Assembly (NCBI GenBank): GCA_905160935.1
Contig: CAJHZI010000741.1
Span: 322,501-386,500 of the forward strand
Direction: 5' to 3'
Source of the DNA: Enchytraeus crypticus
Lineage: Eukaryota > Annelida > Clitellata > Enchytraeida > Enchytraeidae
DNA: 64,000 nt
Below are positions 12,701 through 22,465 of the stretch, piece after piece. The position numbers and the translations under genes are program-made. The notes beneath the pieces are model-generated. The model did not search any database and had not been told where the DNA came from. It worked only from the letters and a program-made list of their open reading frames with translations. Positions within the stretch are counted from its first letter, which is position 1; each line of letters opens with the position of its first letter.

Positions 12701-15700
12701 TTTTTAATTTCTTAAAAAATAAAATAAAACTCTTTAATGCTTAAAAAACCGTAAAATATAGTACACTGCTAGTGGAATCATCGAAGGATTTCGTTAATAA
12801 ATATAGTCAATGTGAATTATACTACAACGCATCATAGGTTGGAAATTCGTAAATCTTGGTTAGATAAGTAGTTAAATTATCATTGACTAAAATTCTAATT
12901 AAAGATAAATTCATTTGTGGCAATGAAGAGGAAAACTGCAGCGAGAAGAGTAGATGCGTTATATGGCATGGACCTGCCAGTGGGAAGTGAACTAAGAGAA
13001 GAGAGGTCACAACATGAAAAACAACCGGTATAGGATAAAAAAAGAAAATTCTCAAGTAATGTTGTAGTTTGTTTGAGATCTCCAATTAATAGATAAGTAT
13101 TACGTAGCTTACCCCACGATTGATTGAGAGCTGTCAGTCTGAATAACCAAGCCCTCCAGAGGGGCTGTTGGCCTGCCAGGAAGACTACTGCCAAAACGTT
13201 TCAGTTCATCGGCCAATTGCGCAGCAGCAGGGGCGGGAATGTATTTAGACTCCTCCCATTTAGGGCGAACATACTCGAACAGACCCTATAATTATAATGT
13301 AAGAATGAACCAAACAATTAAATATAATCAATAGTAGTATCTTTGTATTAACCTTTAGTATACAACTATAATATCTATGATATTATTGTTATTATACAGT
13401 CTGAACAGTTACTATTAATTACAATACCTCACAGAAACTAAGTTTTTTAACTTTTCAGTTTATTTTAAACTTAATATGCTACTAAGAACTATTGTGTTAT
13501 TTGTACGTATATTTGAACAGAGATAAAAATTTAAAAGAATCCGTCCAAAAATAGTAGAAATATTGCAGTAAACAAATATTAAAATAAACAAATGCTAGAC
13601 AAGAATATTATTGTTATTATTGTTTCAATTTATTAAATAAAGAAGTAATTTTTATAATAGTAAAATATCATGACTTCAGCAAGGTTAATTATAAAAAGTC
13701 ACATAGAAGTTCTAATGACACAGACCACCTACCTCTTTGCCGCCATCTCTTCCAAACCCGCTCTGCTTGTAGCCGCCAAATCCCGCCGCCGAGTCGAACA
13801 GGTTGTGGCTGTTGACCCACACGGTGCCGGCTTTGATCTTTAGCGCCACCTCCAGAGCCAAACTTACGTTCTCTGTCCACACACTGGCACCCAGACCAAA
13901 CTTGGTATTGTTCGCCAGCTCAATGGCTTCCTTGGCTGTTCGGAATGGAAGAACTACCGCCACGGGACCAAATATCTGTAGAGCATTAAGCATCGATCAA
14001 AGTTATTAACATAACATAACATAACCGCACACTGGGTCAGGAAGCACAGATGCTTGTTTAAGGCCTATTTCCTCTTTTCTCTCAACGGTTATTAGTAATC
14101 GTTGCCTTTTGATTGCGCATCAATTGCAACCAGCACGAATTTAAGAATAACCTTCCATCACCTTGAGAATGGAATTCAGAGGATGGAAATATTCAGAGGA
14201 TGGAAAAGTTAGCTAGAAAATAATAACAATAATAATAATAACAATAAAGGTTTAACGTCTGCTTCCTCATACAAGGGTGATGTCAGGTACGTCAAAGAAA
14301 AGATTAGGCAATTACAGAATAGCTTCAGTGGTTGTTCTGAACTGAAAGGCTAGGTAGTTGCTAGAAGAATCGCATGCAGTGAGTTCTTGTCAGTCATCAT
14401 AATTAGAATTAATAATCATCATCATCATAGTTAAGCCCAGATATACCAAGTCATTCAGATTCGTTCATCGATATACCTATCTATTAAGCAAAACGCCTTA
14501 AAATATTTCGACTGGAACTAACTGACAACTTAGGGATACAATTTGCCAGGCAGCTTACAGAAACAACTAAACTGACAACTTGGGGATACAGCTTACTTGA
14601 CAACTTAGAGATACAACTTACCTGAAAACTTAGAGATGCAACCCATCTGACAACTTAGAGATATAACGAACAGAAGTTTTAAAGATATAACTTGACTGAC
14701 AACTTAGAGATACAAGCTCTACCTGAAAAAAATTATGAAGACAATTCGTGATGAGAAACAATATAATATTAAAACCAAGCTTGGCTGTTTCACCCTAACG
14801 TTGTAGTGCCGTAAAAGATTAATGGTTAATGAGCTGAGAAAATTCAGCAGAATCCTTAGCTGAGAGAATTCAGTAGAATCCTTCGCTGAGAGAATTCAGT
14901 AGAATCCTTCGCTGAGAGAATTCAGTAGAATCCTTCGCTGAAAGAATTCAGCAGAAGACTTAACTGAGAGAATTCAGTAGAATACTTAACTGAGAGAATT
15001 CAGCAGAATCGGCCTAACTGCGAGAAATAGTAGTACATCGTGAAATAAACACAAACTGTCACAAGCACATACACTTACCTCTTCAGTGACAACTTTAGAC
15101 ACAGTTTGAACTCCAGTTATGAGCGTAGGAGGATAGAATAAAGGAGATTTCTCCACGTCTCCTGCTTTATTGACGCATGCCTGATATACCTGTACACAGA
15201 GTTACAATAAACGATAATACAAGAGTTACAATCGTAACAATTTCTGAAGCCTAGGCGCTCAACAACCGAATGCCCTTCCCGACGTTGGTTTGGATTCAAT
15301 TTTTATATCGCCTTCTACGACATGTGCATATTTACACGGTTGGTCTATTCTTCAAGCAACCCGGACACAACACGGGGAGATTACATTAATTAAGCCAAAC
15401 AAAAAAATAATAATTTAAGGAACAGAATTGAATTTTAAGATTTACATTAACCAGAATTTAATTTTGAATCAAACTACAAATCTAGATCCGCAAAAATATT
15501 TGTCATTGCAAACTTCTGATAAGTTCTAAGTGCCTCTGTAATTATTTAAAAAAGGAATTTTAGAAGAATCATTTGCGTTGTTTTATATATAACTGGCTGC
15601 AACTAGCTCGCTTTATGTGTATAGATTCAATATAGTAAAAGAAATTCTTTTACTGGACAATATGGCTCCTCCACTTATGACTTCATTCTTACAAAAATGA

Positions 15701-18700
15701 AATATCAGTAAATAAATGACAAAAGAAAATTGTAAAAAGCTCAATAATAAATCCACAAACTCTTAGTCTCATTGCTGTCAATTTCGTCGTTCATACTATT
15801 ATTTATTCATCACCATCTTCCATCGAATCCTAGCTCAACTAGGGTCGGAATTAGATTAAGATTCATTAATTTCTTAAATATCCATGCAGTAACTTATCAG
15901 ATTAAAGGAAGTGGGAGAAACATTTAAAGGAAGTGGGAGAAGATGAAGGAGAACTACCTCAGCGCCCTCACTGCGAGCAGACTGGACCAGAGCATCCACA
16001 CTGCTCCACTGGGAGGCGTCCACGAGAGGTCCCATGTCGATGTCCTTCTCCAGGCTTCCACCCAACTGTAGATGAGTCATTCGCTCCTTCACGCGTCTCA
16101 CAAACTCCGCCATGATTGTCTCCTGAACCAATAGTCGTGACCCAGCGCTGCACACCTACATAAACACACACAATAGTCGTGACACAGCGCTGCACACCTA
16201 CATAAACACACACAACAGTCGAGACCCAGCGCTGCACACCTACATAAACACACACAATAGTCGGACCCAGCGCTGCACACCTACATAAACACACACAATA
16301 GTCGTGACCAAGCACTGCACACCTACATACACACAAACAACAGTCGAGACCTAGCGCTGCACACCTACATAAACATACACAGTTTTTTTCTTCTCTCTCT
16401 ATTTCTCTCTTTCTTTGTTTCTCTCTCTCTCTCTCTCTGTCTCTTTCTACCTCTCTCTCTACCCTATCTCTCTCTCTATCTCTCCCTCTCTCTCTCTCTC
16501 TATCTCTGATATTCTGACAAGAGTCAGGGTACACAGTCTGCCTGTGCAATATGAAAGAACACAAGCTGATGCAGTCGGGAAGGCACACCCGTTGGCCTAT
16601 CCAAAGAGTAAATTCGAGTTTGAGACACACTCATATAAGTGGCTTTCCTTTTCTGAATCAGCATTTAGAAAAGGTGAAAGGTTTAATTTCGTTTTATTCA
16701 ACAATTTCTCGACTCAAACAATTTATTTGCACTTGTAATTATAATGGATTTACCAAAAAGGAATCAAGAGTGTATATTTAGAACACTGAAGGTAAATTTT
16801 TGAGATAGGGAGAAGAGAACAGAGACTGCATTAATTATAATTATAGATTACTATGAGTTCATTCTGGTGCACGAATTACTTCTAAAATGTTAACATAAAT
16901 ATGGTAATACCACATTACTCTAAAAACTACTAAATCAGCAGATAAAACTAAATTCTCTAAAAATACAAAATGTATTTTACTTTCCTATTCACATATTTCC
17001 TTTTTATTTTTTCTTCAAAACTTAATGTCAGTCAGAAATTGTTATATGTCATGTCATCAGATAGTATTAATTGTTTAGGTTAAAGAAATGTCCTGTTGAT
17101 AAATTACAGAGATATAAATACTGATTAATTGCAATGAAGACACTAAGGGAGAAGACAGCATGTAGTATGTTCAAGAAACCTGTCCCTGATTGAACCAAAT
17201 AGCGTCCACCACTCCCTCCACCGTACTGTCCAGATCAGTCGTGTCAAACACCACCACCGGTGACTTACCTCCAAGCTCTAGAGACAGCTTCTTACCAGTG
17301 CCAGCTGTCTCTCTACGCAACACCTGCCCTATCTAAATATATAGACACAAACACATACATACATACATACATATACATACACACAATACGCAAGCACATA
17401 TATGTACATGAAAGAACATACATATAAAATGATGTAAATATACATCAAGCTACTTAACATCTAGTGCAAGTGAGCGCTTCCTTAGAGAAGCATCCAGGTT
17501 AAGATGTGATTAAAAAAACAGTGGTTCTCAAACGAACAATTGATTTTGTTACCAAATAATTTGTTACCAAATAATTACTAATAACTATAAAATCATTCAA
17601 AAGTCATGGCAAAGAATCAGCGATTACGTCAGAAAAAATACTAAAATGAGCAACATCTATTTCAGACCAACCTCAGTGGATCCAGTAAAGGCAACCTTAT
17701 TAATGAGTTTGTGATTGGCCAGCAGACTGCCAATAGAACCAGGACCTGTCACCACGTTGAACACGCCAGCAGGAAGCCCCGCCTCCGCACATATCTCAGC
17801 GAATAGAAGTGCAGAGAGACGCGTGTAGGTGGCAGGCTTGAGCACGACCGTGTTGCCCATGGCTAGGGCTGGGCAGACCTTCCATGCCAGCAGCATCAGT
17901 GGAAAGTTCCATGGAACTATCGCCCCCACGACACCTGTCGAATGAAATAAATATATAAGAATTTAACATTCGGTTCCTCGCCATAAGGCAATGTCAAATA
18001 GAATCAACAGTCTATTAGAAAATATCAGAAAACTTATGAGTTACAGTTTAAAAGCACAAGATTGTTTAACTTTCACTTTATCTTCTGACGATGATATCAA
18101 GAAAGTTTCAGAAAACAATTGGCATCAGTTCATCCACACAAAGTATGATCGCACAAGTAGATGGTAAGAGAAATTAGGAGTTAGACAAGCATGATGCAAG
18201 TCCACCTACCTTACATAATCCATTAAAAGCGTGGGCACTTAAGAAACATAAATCAGGCTGTGCTAAACTTAAAATTTAGTAGTCAATCAACCAATAAATC
18301 TACCAAAACAATGTAATAGAAACAGTGCAATAGAACAGTGTTTGCAATAGAAATAATGAAATTATAAAACTTAAAAAAGAAATATTTGTAATAGAAACAA
18401 TGTAATAGAAACTGTGTTTGTCAGTACGTCAACAGTAGCTTGTCATTATATTTTTTGTATGATTGTGACATGCAAATATTTGAACCACACTGTACAAAAT
18501 AAATGACATCATGCATAGTCACAGAATTATTTGAATGCTATCGGGTTTCTTAATTTCTAGAACTACAGATCAACATTTAATCCATCTGTAAATGACTCAA
18601 TGAAAGTAGCTAAGTAGAAAGCATGTAAACATTTAAAAAACAAATTTTTACACAATTTATGATGAATAAATAATAAAACCTTTACCATTTAATGATAGAC

Positions 18701-21700
18701 ACATAGTTTGAATCCTACATTTTATTTTAATATGTATATATGTACAAGAAGCAGCATGCTAAAGTAGTAAGGTAGTACGTCCCCTGCAAGCATAGTTATA
18801 CATGCTTTAAAGAGCTGCTCATATTTGTAGGGAGTCAGATGGTGGGTCAAGGTTCAAAACCAGTGTTCGCCAAAGCACTCAAATGCATCGGAGATAGGAA
18901 ACTCACATTATACTTGGCCTTACCTTTTAGTTTGTGCAACTCCAGCATAGCTGTTGATCTTGAATACCAAGCTAAAAGCACAGTTGAGAGCTGAAAAACA
19001 GACGAAGTGAGAATAAGAACTGGACTTGCACTGTTTTGATCTCGCTTTCTCTTGTGGTCTCTGTGTACTTAGTTGTCATCGTGTGGTGCTTTGGCGCCTG
19101 TTTGTGTAGTCTGCACGAGACTTCCCTGACATTTCCTTATGGTGAAAAACTGGACGTTAAATTCTTATTGATTGATTGAAGAATAAACAAGTTGTTGATG
19201 GAGGACTGTTCGACAGACAGACGTAGATAAGACGCATACCGACAGGTTTCCATGCAGACATTTCAGTGTCACAGAGCTGAGCCCAGCCTGCGTGATGATA
19301 GAGATGTCTGACGACTATCGGTATATCGGCATCCCTCGTCTCTCTGATGGATTTACCGTTATCAAGACTCTCAACTACACTGATCACTCTCTGGTGCTTC
19401 TGCACATGACGTGCTATGCTGGTAGAGTGTAGAGAACAATGCATTTAAAGTTAAATATACCTATATGGGAACATGGCATAATTCTCACATATTGATATTT
19501 AACATATAATTTCTTTTATTATTGTGCATAACGTTTAAAAATATAGTTTTATAACTTTATTTTAAAACTTTACGCATAATAAAACAATAAATTCTTCTTC
19601 TTCTTCTAGTGCACTGCCTAACGGCAGGTCCATGGCATAGAATTCTTCCAACCAATTCTATCCTCAGCTTTTCTTTTCATCTATATAGGCCTAAAAGACT
19701 TTTTTTAATCAAACCATCCAACACTCAATGTCTTGGTCTGCCTTCAACTCTTTCCCCTACAATCTTCATTGTACCTCATTATTCTGCAAACCATTCCCCC
19801 TTACCTAATAAATTTTAATATAATAATACAGTAAAAATAGGTTCATAAAGTTAAATTATAAAGTTATTTGACCTTAGTTAAACTGGGATTCAAGAGAAGA
19901 TAATGATGATGATGATGATTGTGCATAAAGCATTAAATTGTGTCTGGGATGCTACACAATATATCAACCATTAACTGCACGTGTCGTAAGAGCCATCTAA
20001 GAAAGAACTGAGGAAGGCAAATGGAAACCAGCTCAGTGGCCACATTTTTCCAGGCTATAGGTTACATAAGGTATGGATAAGAGTAGCCTTTTACGAAAGG
20101 CTTAACTTGTTGACCTATGGAGTTCTCTCTTTGGAGCGTGAAAGCAGACTTTGACTATGAATAAATACCTTGGATCTGTCACTTGGCAAAAGACTAGAGA
20201 GAGAAATATAGTAAGAATTATATATCTGTATAAGATTGATATAAGCTACATACTTCACTAGCAACCTGAGATTTGACTTACGCTAGCAGGTCTAAATCTT
20301 ATTTCAGCATAACAGAGGAATACAGCGTTAGAAAGAATCAGAATTGCAGCTGCTGTTTAATGGCATTTATATATTTTCAGCTTTAAAAGCTAAAAAGCTT
20401 AGGTAAAGCTAAGGTTAACGTCAGTTTCCTCACTCGAAAGCGATGTCAGTGATGGGCGAGCCCAGGATTTGAACCCGCACCTACTGATCAGCGGTCGAGT
20501 ATCTTACCGACTTCGCCATTGGCTGGAGCCAATGGCGAAGTCGGTAAGTCAGTAATATTTAAATATTATCTCAGAATATTTAGAAGAGGATGTTCGCTCG
20601 ATTATGTTACGTTTATCATTGTAGTCAGAAGCTACCCTTAAAATCACGTATAATAGCGCCTAATACCTGTAGAGAATCCTGGCCCTATAGTGACCTGATG
20701 TCTTACTCCAACTGTCAAATGCTTTGTGGGCAGCGGCCACAGCTTGATTGACATCTTCCTCTTCACCCTGAGTGGTCGATGCTAAAACTTGACCTAAAAC
20801 AATCATCTTACTATCTATAAAAGGCAAAATCTTAACTACACTTAAAATCACTTTTAAAATTGAAATTTTAAAATTTGAGACAAATTTACCATCAATTAGC
20901 TTATAACAATAGACAATGCCATAACATAAGAGCCAAATTCTTCAACTATATTGATACCAGCTGTGGTATCTAATATTCTCAGCAAAAAGGCAACAGTGTT
21001 GCCTCATGACAAAATTCCTAACTTAAACATAGTTCTGATGGTAAATAACGAGATAAAAAATAATACTAAATACTAAAAGGTTTATTCAAATTAGCAGAAA
21101 ATTAACACTTTCATTTTTTATCTACACGTATGTCATTCAACATGTAAATTAATCTACAATCACATGTTGCACAAAGTAAAAAATTAGTTTCCCGCAACTG
21201 CCATGTCTCTAGCGTATTACCTGTGGCAGGACATTTTGTCTCGTAGGTTTTTCTGCCTTCCGGTATTACCCACTGGTTGTCTATAAAGTGACCAAACCTT
21301 CTCTTGTGATCTTCTAGCCACGCCTGCAATAAAACAAAACAACAAATCTCATGAGAAATTTGTATGGGCTACCATTTCCTTTGGATAAACAGTGACGAGT
21401 CTCAAACCATAGGTGTAGAGTGAGTGGAATAGTCTGAGTCCACAAATCTTGAACCTATGAAATAATTATCTGTAAAATATGGAGCTTATGCAGTAGAGAT
21501 TCCCACATATTTAAGGAACATGATGTGAGGCCACAGACCCATTTTGACTGTCAATGAAAGTATGCTATATTACTATAATACACCTAACTTAAACAGTAAA
21601 TTTTCTGGCTCCGTAACCTCTGATAAATATTAATGTTTCTTGTTTAATAGAGTATATCATGCAAAGGCATCTCAATACTTTACAACAATTAAATATATAA

Positions 21701-22292
21701 GTAAAACAAGTAAAACACAATAAAATGCACATATTAACAAGCACAGCAATGTCAAAAAACTCTAATACATAATCTAGAATTATCTATTTTGTAGAATAAG
21801 TGTCACTCCATTTTTTAAATTAAGATTCTATAATAAATTTGAATGGGCTATTCAAACGACAATAATCTCTTGTTCAATCAAACTACGTAAGTACTGTACT
21901 GGCTGGAGCCAGTGGCGATGTCGGTAAGATACTCGACCGTGGATCAGTATGTGCAGGGTTCAAATCCTGGGCTCGGCCATCACTGACATCGCTTTCAAGC
22001 GATGAAACTGATGTTAACATTCACCTTAGATTTTTTAGCTTTTCCTTTTACTAACCAAATCAGGTTTTAGATTAATAATAATGTAACAAAAGAAATTTGC
22101 AGCCAGTATTATGACTGTTATAACATAATAGCAGCATGCCTGAGCCACGTTGTCAGCTTCAGGGCAAGGCCCGTAGCTCAAATTCTCAAAGATATCTCTG
22201 ATGCTATCTGAAGTCTTCTTGTCAACAATGTTCTTGTTCCTTTGCTTGCCACCACTTTCGACAGAATTCACTACGACTGAATCAGCAGACAT
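6768..22292 (-). CDS. ALDH16A1: Aldehyde dehydrogenase 16 family member A1, 14 exons
   Basis: Exons: 22292-22140, 21323-21221, 20793-20667, 19418-19240, 17934-17672, 17332-17180, 16155-15958, 15189-15079, 13975-13733, 13285-13113, 12609-12442, 10091-9887, 8362-8177, 7067-6768. The sum is 2562 nt, 853 residues, close to human ALDH16A1 (802). All phases agree. The N-terminal ALDH domain has PWNFP (Asn197), FTGSTE, LELGGK (Glu294), GQVCSAGSR (Cys328) and EEIFGPV, so it looks catalytically complete; mammalian ALDH16A1 lacks the Cys. The C-terminal domain (about 568-853: [31 protein letters not shown]) is the truncated second ALDH-like domain and has no Cys/Glu pair. The expected role is oxidation of an aldehyde or scaffolding, substrate unknown. 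Intron 1 appears to use a GC donor; a GT 9 nt upstream would also keep frame. Acceptors of exons 7, 11, 13 and 14 carry tandem copies, and intron 11 holds a LINE. Confidence 0.93.
7068..7310. repeat. 34-bp array spanning ALDH16A1 exon 14 acceptor
   Basis: About seven copies of a 33-35-bp unit directly abut exon 14. On the gene's strand each copy reads gattgattgatt...AG|GTATT, matching the real acceptor attgttcag|GTATTTGAC. The AG|GT junction is therefore repeated along with the TGATTGAT tract. Copies drift (ttgag, ttaag, tggag, ttcag). In-frame TGA codons would stop translation if an upstream copy were used. Confidence 0.8.
7541..7975. repeat. 21-bp satellite with 42-bp dimer section
   Basis: In ALDH16A1 intron 13, about 12 near-identical 21-bp units (gctttgattaacacacaaag + a) fill 7541-7815. 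After that the array changes to a 42-bp dimer alternating aacatacaaagatct and aacataaaaagagct to 7975. Because 21 is a multiple of three, long open frames appear on both strands ([14 protein letters not shown] repeats). They have no family resemblance and are a by-product of the period. Confidence 0.9.
8363..8815. repeat. 41-bp array spanning ALDH16A1 exon 13 acceptor
   Basis: About ten copies of a 41-bp unit lie immediately upstream of exon 13. On the gene's strand each copy ends tttctatgtatcag|g, which is the sequence of the real acceptor (ctatgtatcag|GAGACG). The shared part is the intron 3' end, with only one exon base. One copy is truncated (about 8400-8416) and one is disrupted (about 8590-8640). 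Confidence 0.85.
9465..9592. repeat. 17-bp minisatellite
   Basis: About seven copies of taacatctggttacttt in ALDH16A1 intron 12, followed at 9593-9650 by imperfect inverted pieces (agtaaccacatgttaaag) that could fold back on the array. It is about 250 bases from exon 12 and does not touch a splice site. Confidence 0.8.
11106..12437 (-). mobile_element. 5'-truncated non-LTR retrotransposon in ALDH16A1 intron 11
   Basis: Two minus-strand frames, 12437-12012 and 11987-11106, carry a reverse transcriptase. The first has [44 protein letters not shown] and [13 protein letters not shown]; the second has [19 protein letters not shown] and the catalytic box KLFADDSN, then the thumb and C-terminal region. 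The domain order fits a Jockey/CR1-superfamily LINE. Between the frames (about 11987-12055) at least one frameshift and stop codons break the ORF, so it is inactive. The endonuclease part is missing: homology begins within about 12-20 bases of the 5' splice site of ALDH16A1 exon 11. It lies in the same orientation as the host gene. Confidence 0.9.
12582..12698. repeat. 39-bp triplication of ALDH16A1 exon 11 acceptor
   Basis: Three 39-bp copies. Each holds, on the gene's strand, the intron end gtatgacttag| and the first 28 exon bases encoding IDRTYKLYY. Acceptor AGs precede 12609 (used), 12648 and 12687. The unit is 13 codons, so frame would be kept, but each upstream copy runs into TGA in the intron part. 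Only the innermost acceptor gives a full protein. Confidence 0.92.
12897..13013 (+). mobile_element. RT-element 3'-end fragment
   Basis: Contains 'aatgaagaggaaaactgc', 'gcatggacctgccagtggg' and 'aactaagagaagagag'. These match the ends of the copies at 33376-33484, 25545-25945 and 57566-57985. It is a short 3' end of the YGCETWTL-type RT family, in ALDH16A1 intron 10 and antisense to the gene. Confidence 0.6.
14006..14085 (-). mobile_element. LINE 3'-end fragment with (TAACA)n
   Basis: The tract 'aacataacataacataac' followed by 'gtcaggaagcacagatgctt' closely matches 40663-40720, the 3' end of the LINE at 40661-42080. It is probably another truncated copy of that family, in ALDH16A1 intron 8. 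Confidence 0.5.
14520..14720. repeat. About 21-bp degenerate minisatellite
   Basis: Seven or eight diverged copies of ctgacaacttagagatacaa in ALDH16A1 intron 8. It is not at a splice site. Confidence 0.7.
14829..15018. repeat. 26-bp minisatellite
   Basis: About seven copies of a unit of type 'gctgagagaattcagtagaa' plus 'tccttc', ending some 60 bases before exon 8 of ALDH16A1 on its 3' (donor) side. It lies wholly inside the intron. Confidence 0.8.
15240..15383. repeat. Dispersed SINE-like repeat, copy 2
   Basis: Second copy of the element at 340-485, in ALDH16A1 intron 7, with the same landmarks ('gcctaggcgctca', 'aacccggacacaacacgggg'). It is in the same orientation as the first. Confidence 0.5.
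16131..16381. repeat. 42-bp six-copy array of ALDH16A1 exon 7 acceptor
   Basis: Six copies of a 42-bp unit. On the gene's strand each has tgtgtttatgtag|GTGTGCAGCGCTG, that is, the intron end plus the first exon codons V-C-S-A, including the catalytic Cys codon. Acceptors precede 16155 (used), 16197, 16239, 16280, 16322 and 16364. The spacing is 42 except for one unit of 41. Reading through a unit from an upstream acceptor meets the acceptor's own TAG in frame, so only the innermost copy works. Long frames over this array (CRCAALG, CVCLC repeats) are by-products. Confidence 0.93.
16391..16506. repeat. (CT)n tract
   Basis: Imperfect (CT)n/(TCTC)n low-complexity stretch in ALDH16A1 intron 6, adjoining the acceptor array. 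Similar tracts occur at about 56598-56690 and 57073-57166. Confidence 0.9.
19018..19183 (+). mobile_element. LINE 3'UTR with TTGATTGA tail
   Basis: Shares 'gcactgttttga', 'tcgctttctcttgt', 'gtggtgctttggcgcctgtt', 'ccctgacat' and a final 'cttattgattgattga' with 58040-58206, and more weakly with 60726-60885. At 60391-60885 this 3' region follows a LINE ORF2 C-terminus, which identifies it as that family's 3'UTR. This copy is in ALDH16A1 intron 4. Confidence 0.65.
19605..19815 (-). mobile_element. RT-element 3' fragment (LLYGCETWTL family)
   Basis: Plus-strand text begins 'gtgcactgcctaacggcagg' and runs through CT-rich sequence matching 62997-63200 in reverse-strand coding. It is a decayed copy in ALDH16A1 intron 3. 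A LINE-type (ATG)n tail fragment of another family follows at about 19870-19920, and another dispersed repeat lies at about 19975-20165. Confidence 0.5.
20408..20548 (-). repeat. tRNA-derived SINE (family 1) with palindromic end
   Basis: A minus-strand copy whose pol III A box (TGGCGAAGTCGG) and B box (GGTTCAAATCC in the reverse complement) match the copy at 21901-22023. It ends in a perfect 22-base inverted repeat with a 2-base spacer (20503-20524 and 20527-20548), as though two SINE heads met. It lies in ALDH16A1 intron 3. Confidence 0.75.
21901..22023 (+). repeat. tRNA-derived SINE (family 1), full copy
   Basis: About 123 bases starting 'ggctggagcc'. An A-box-like TGGCGATGTCGG is at 21912-21923 and a canonical B box, GGTTCAAATCC, at 21957-21967. 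The 3' part ends in 'gatgaaactgatgttaac'. Other copies lie at 20408-20548, 44141-44258, 44683-44806 and 45637-45763. This is a SINE promoter head and not a functional tRNA, because no cloverleaf or anticodon arm can be closed. Confidence 0.8.
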
Positions 22293-22416
22293 TACAGATA
22301 ACTACTCCAACTCAGGATCAGTATGCTGAAACTGTCAAAACAGAAATTATTAACTAATAATTTAGTGAAACATAGAAGACAGCCTGTAAAGTAGCAAATG
22401 TTCACACACATTTTTC

Positions 22417-22465
<49 letters not shown>

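Noticed and set aside
15968..16630. 220-residue Cys-rich minus-strand frame
   Set aside because: It is the wrong-frame reading of the 42-bp acceptor array plus a (CT)n tract; the true exon 7 uses another frame.
21901..22023. Possible functional tRNA gene
   Set aside because: A and B boxes are present, but no closed acceptor stem, anticodon arm or TPsiC arm, and several dispersed copies exist: a SINE.
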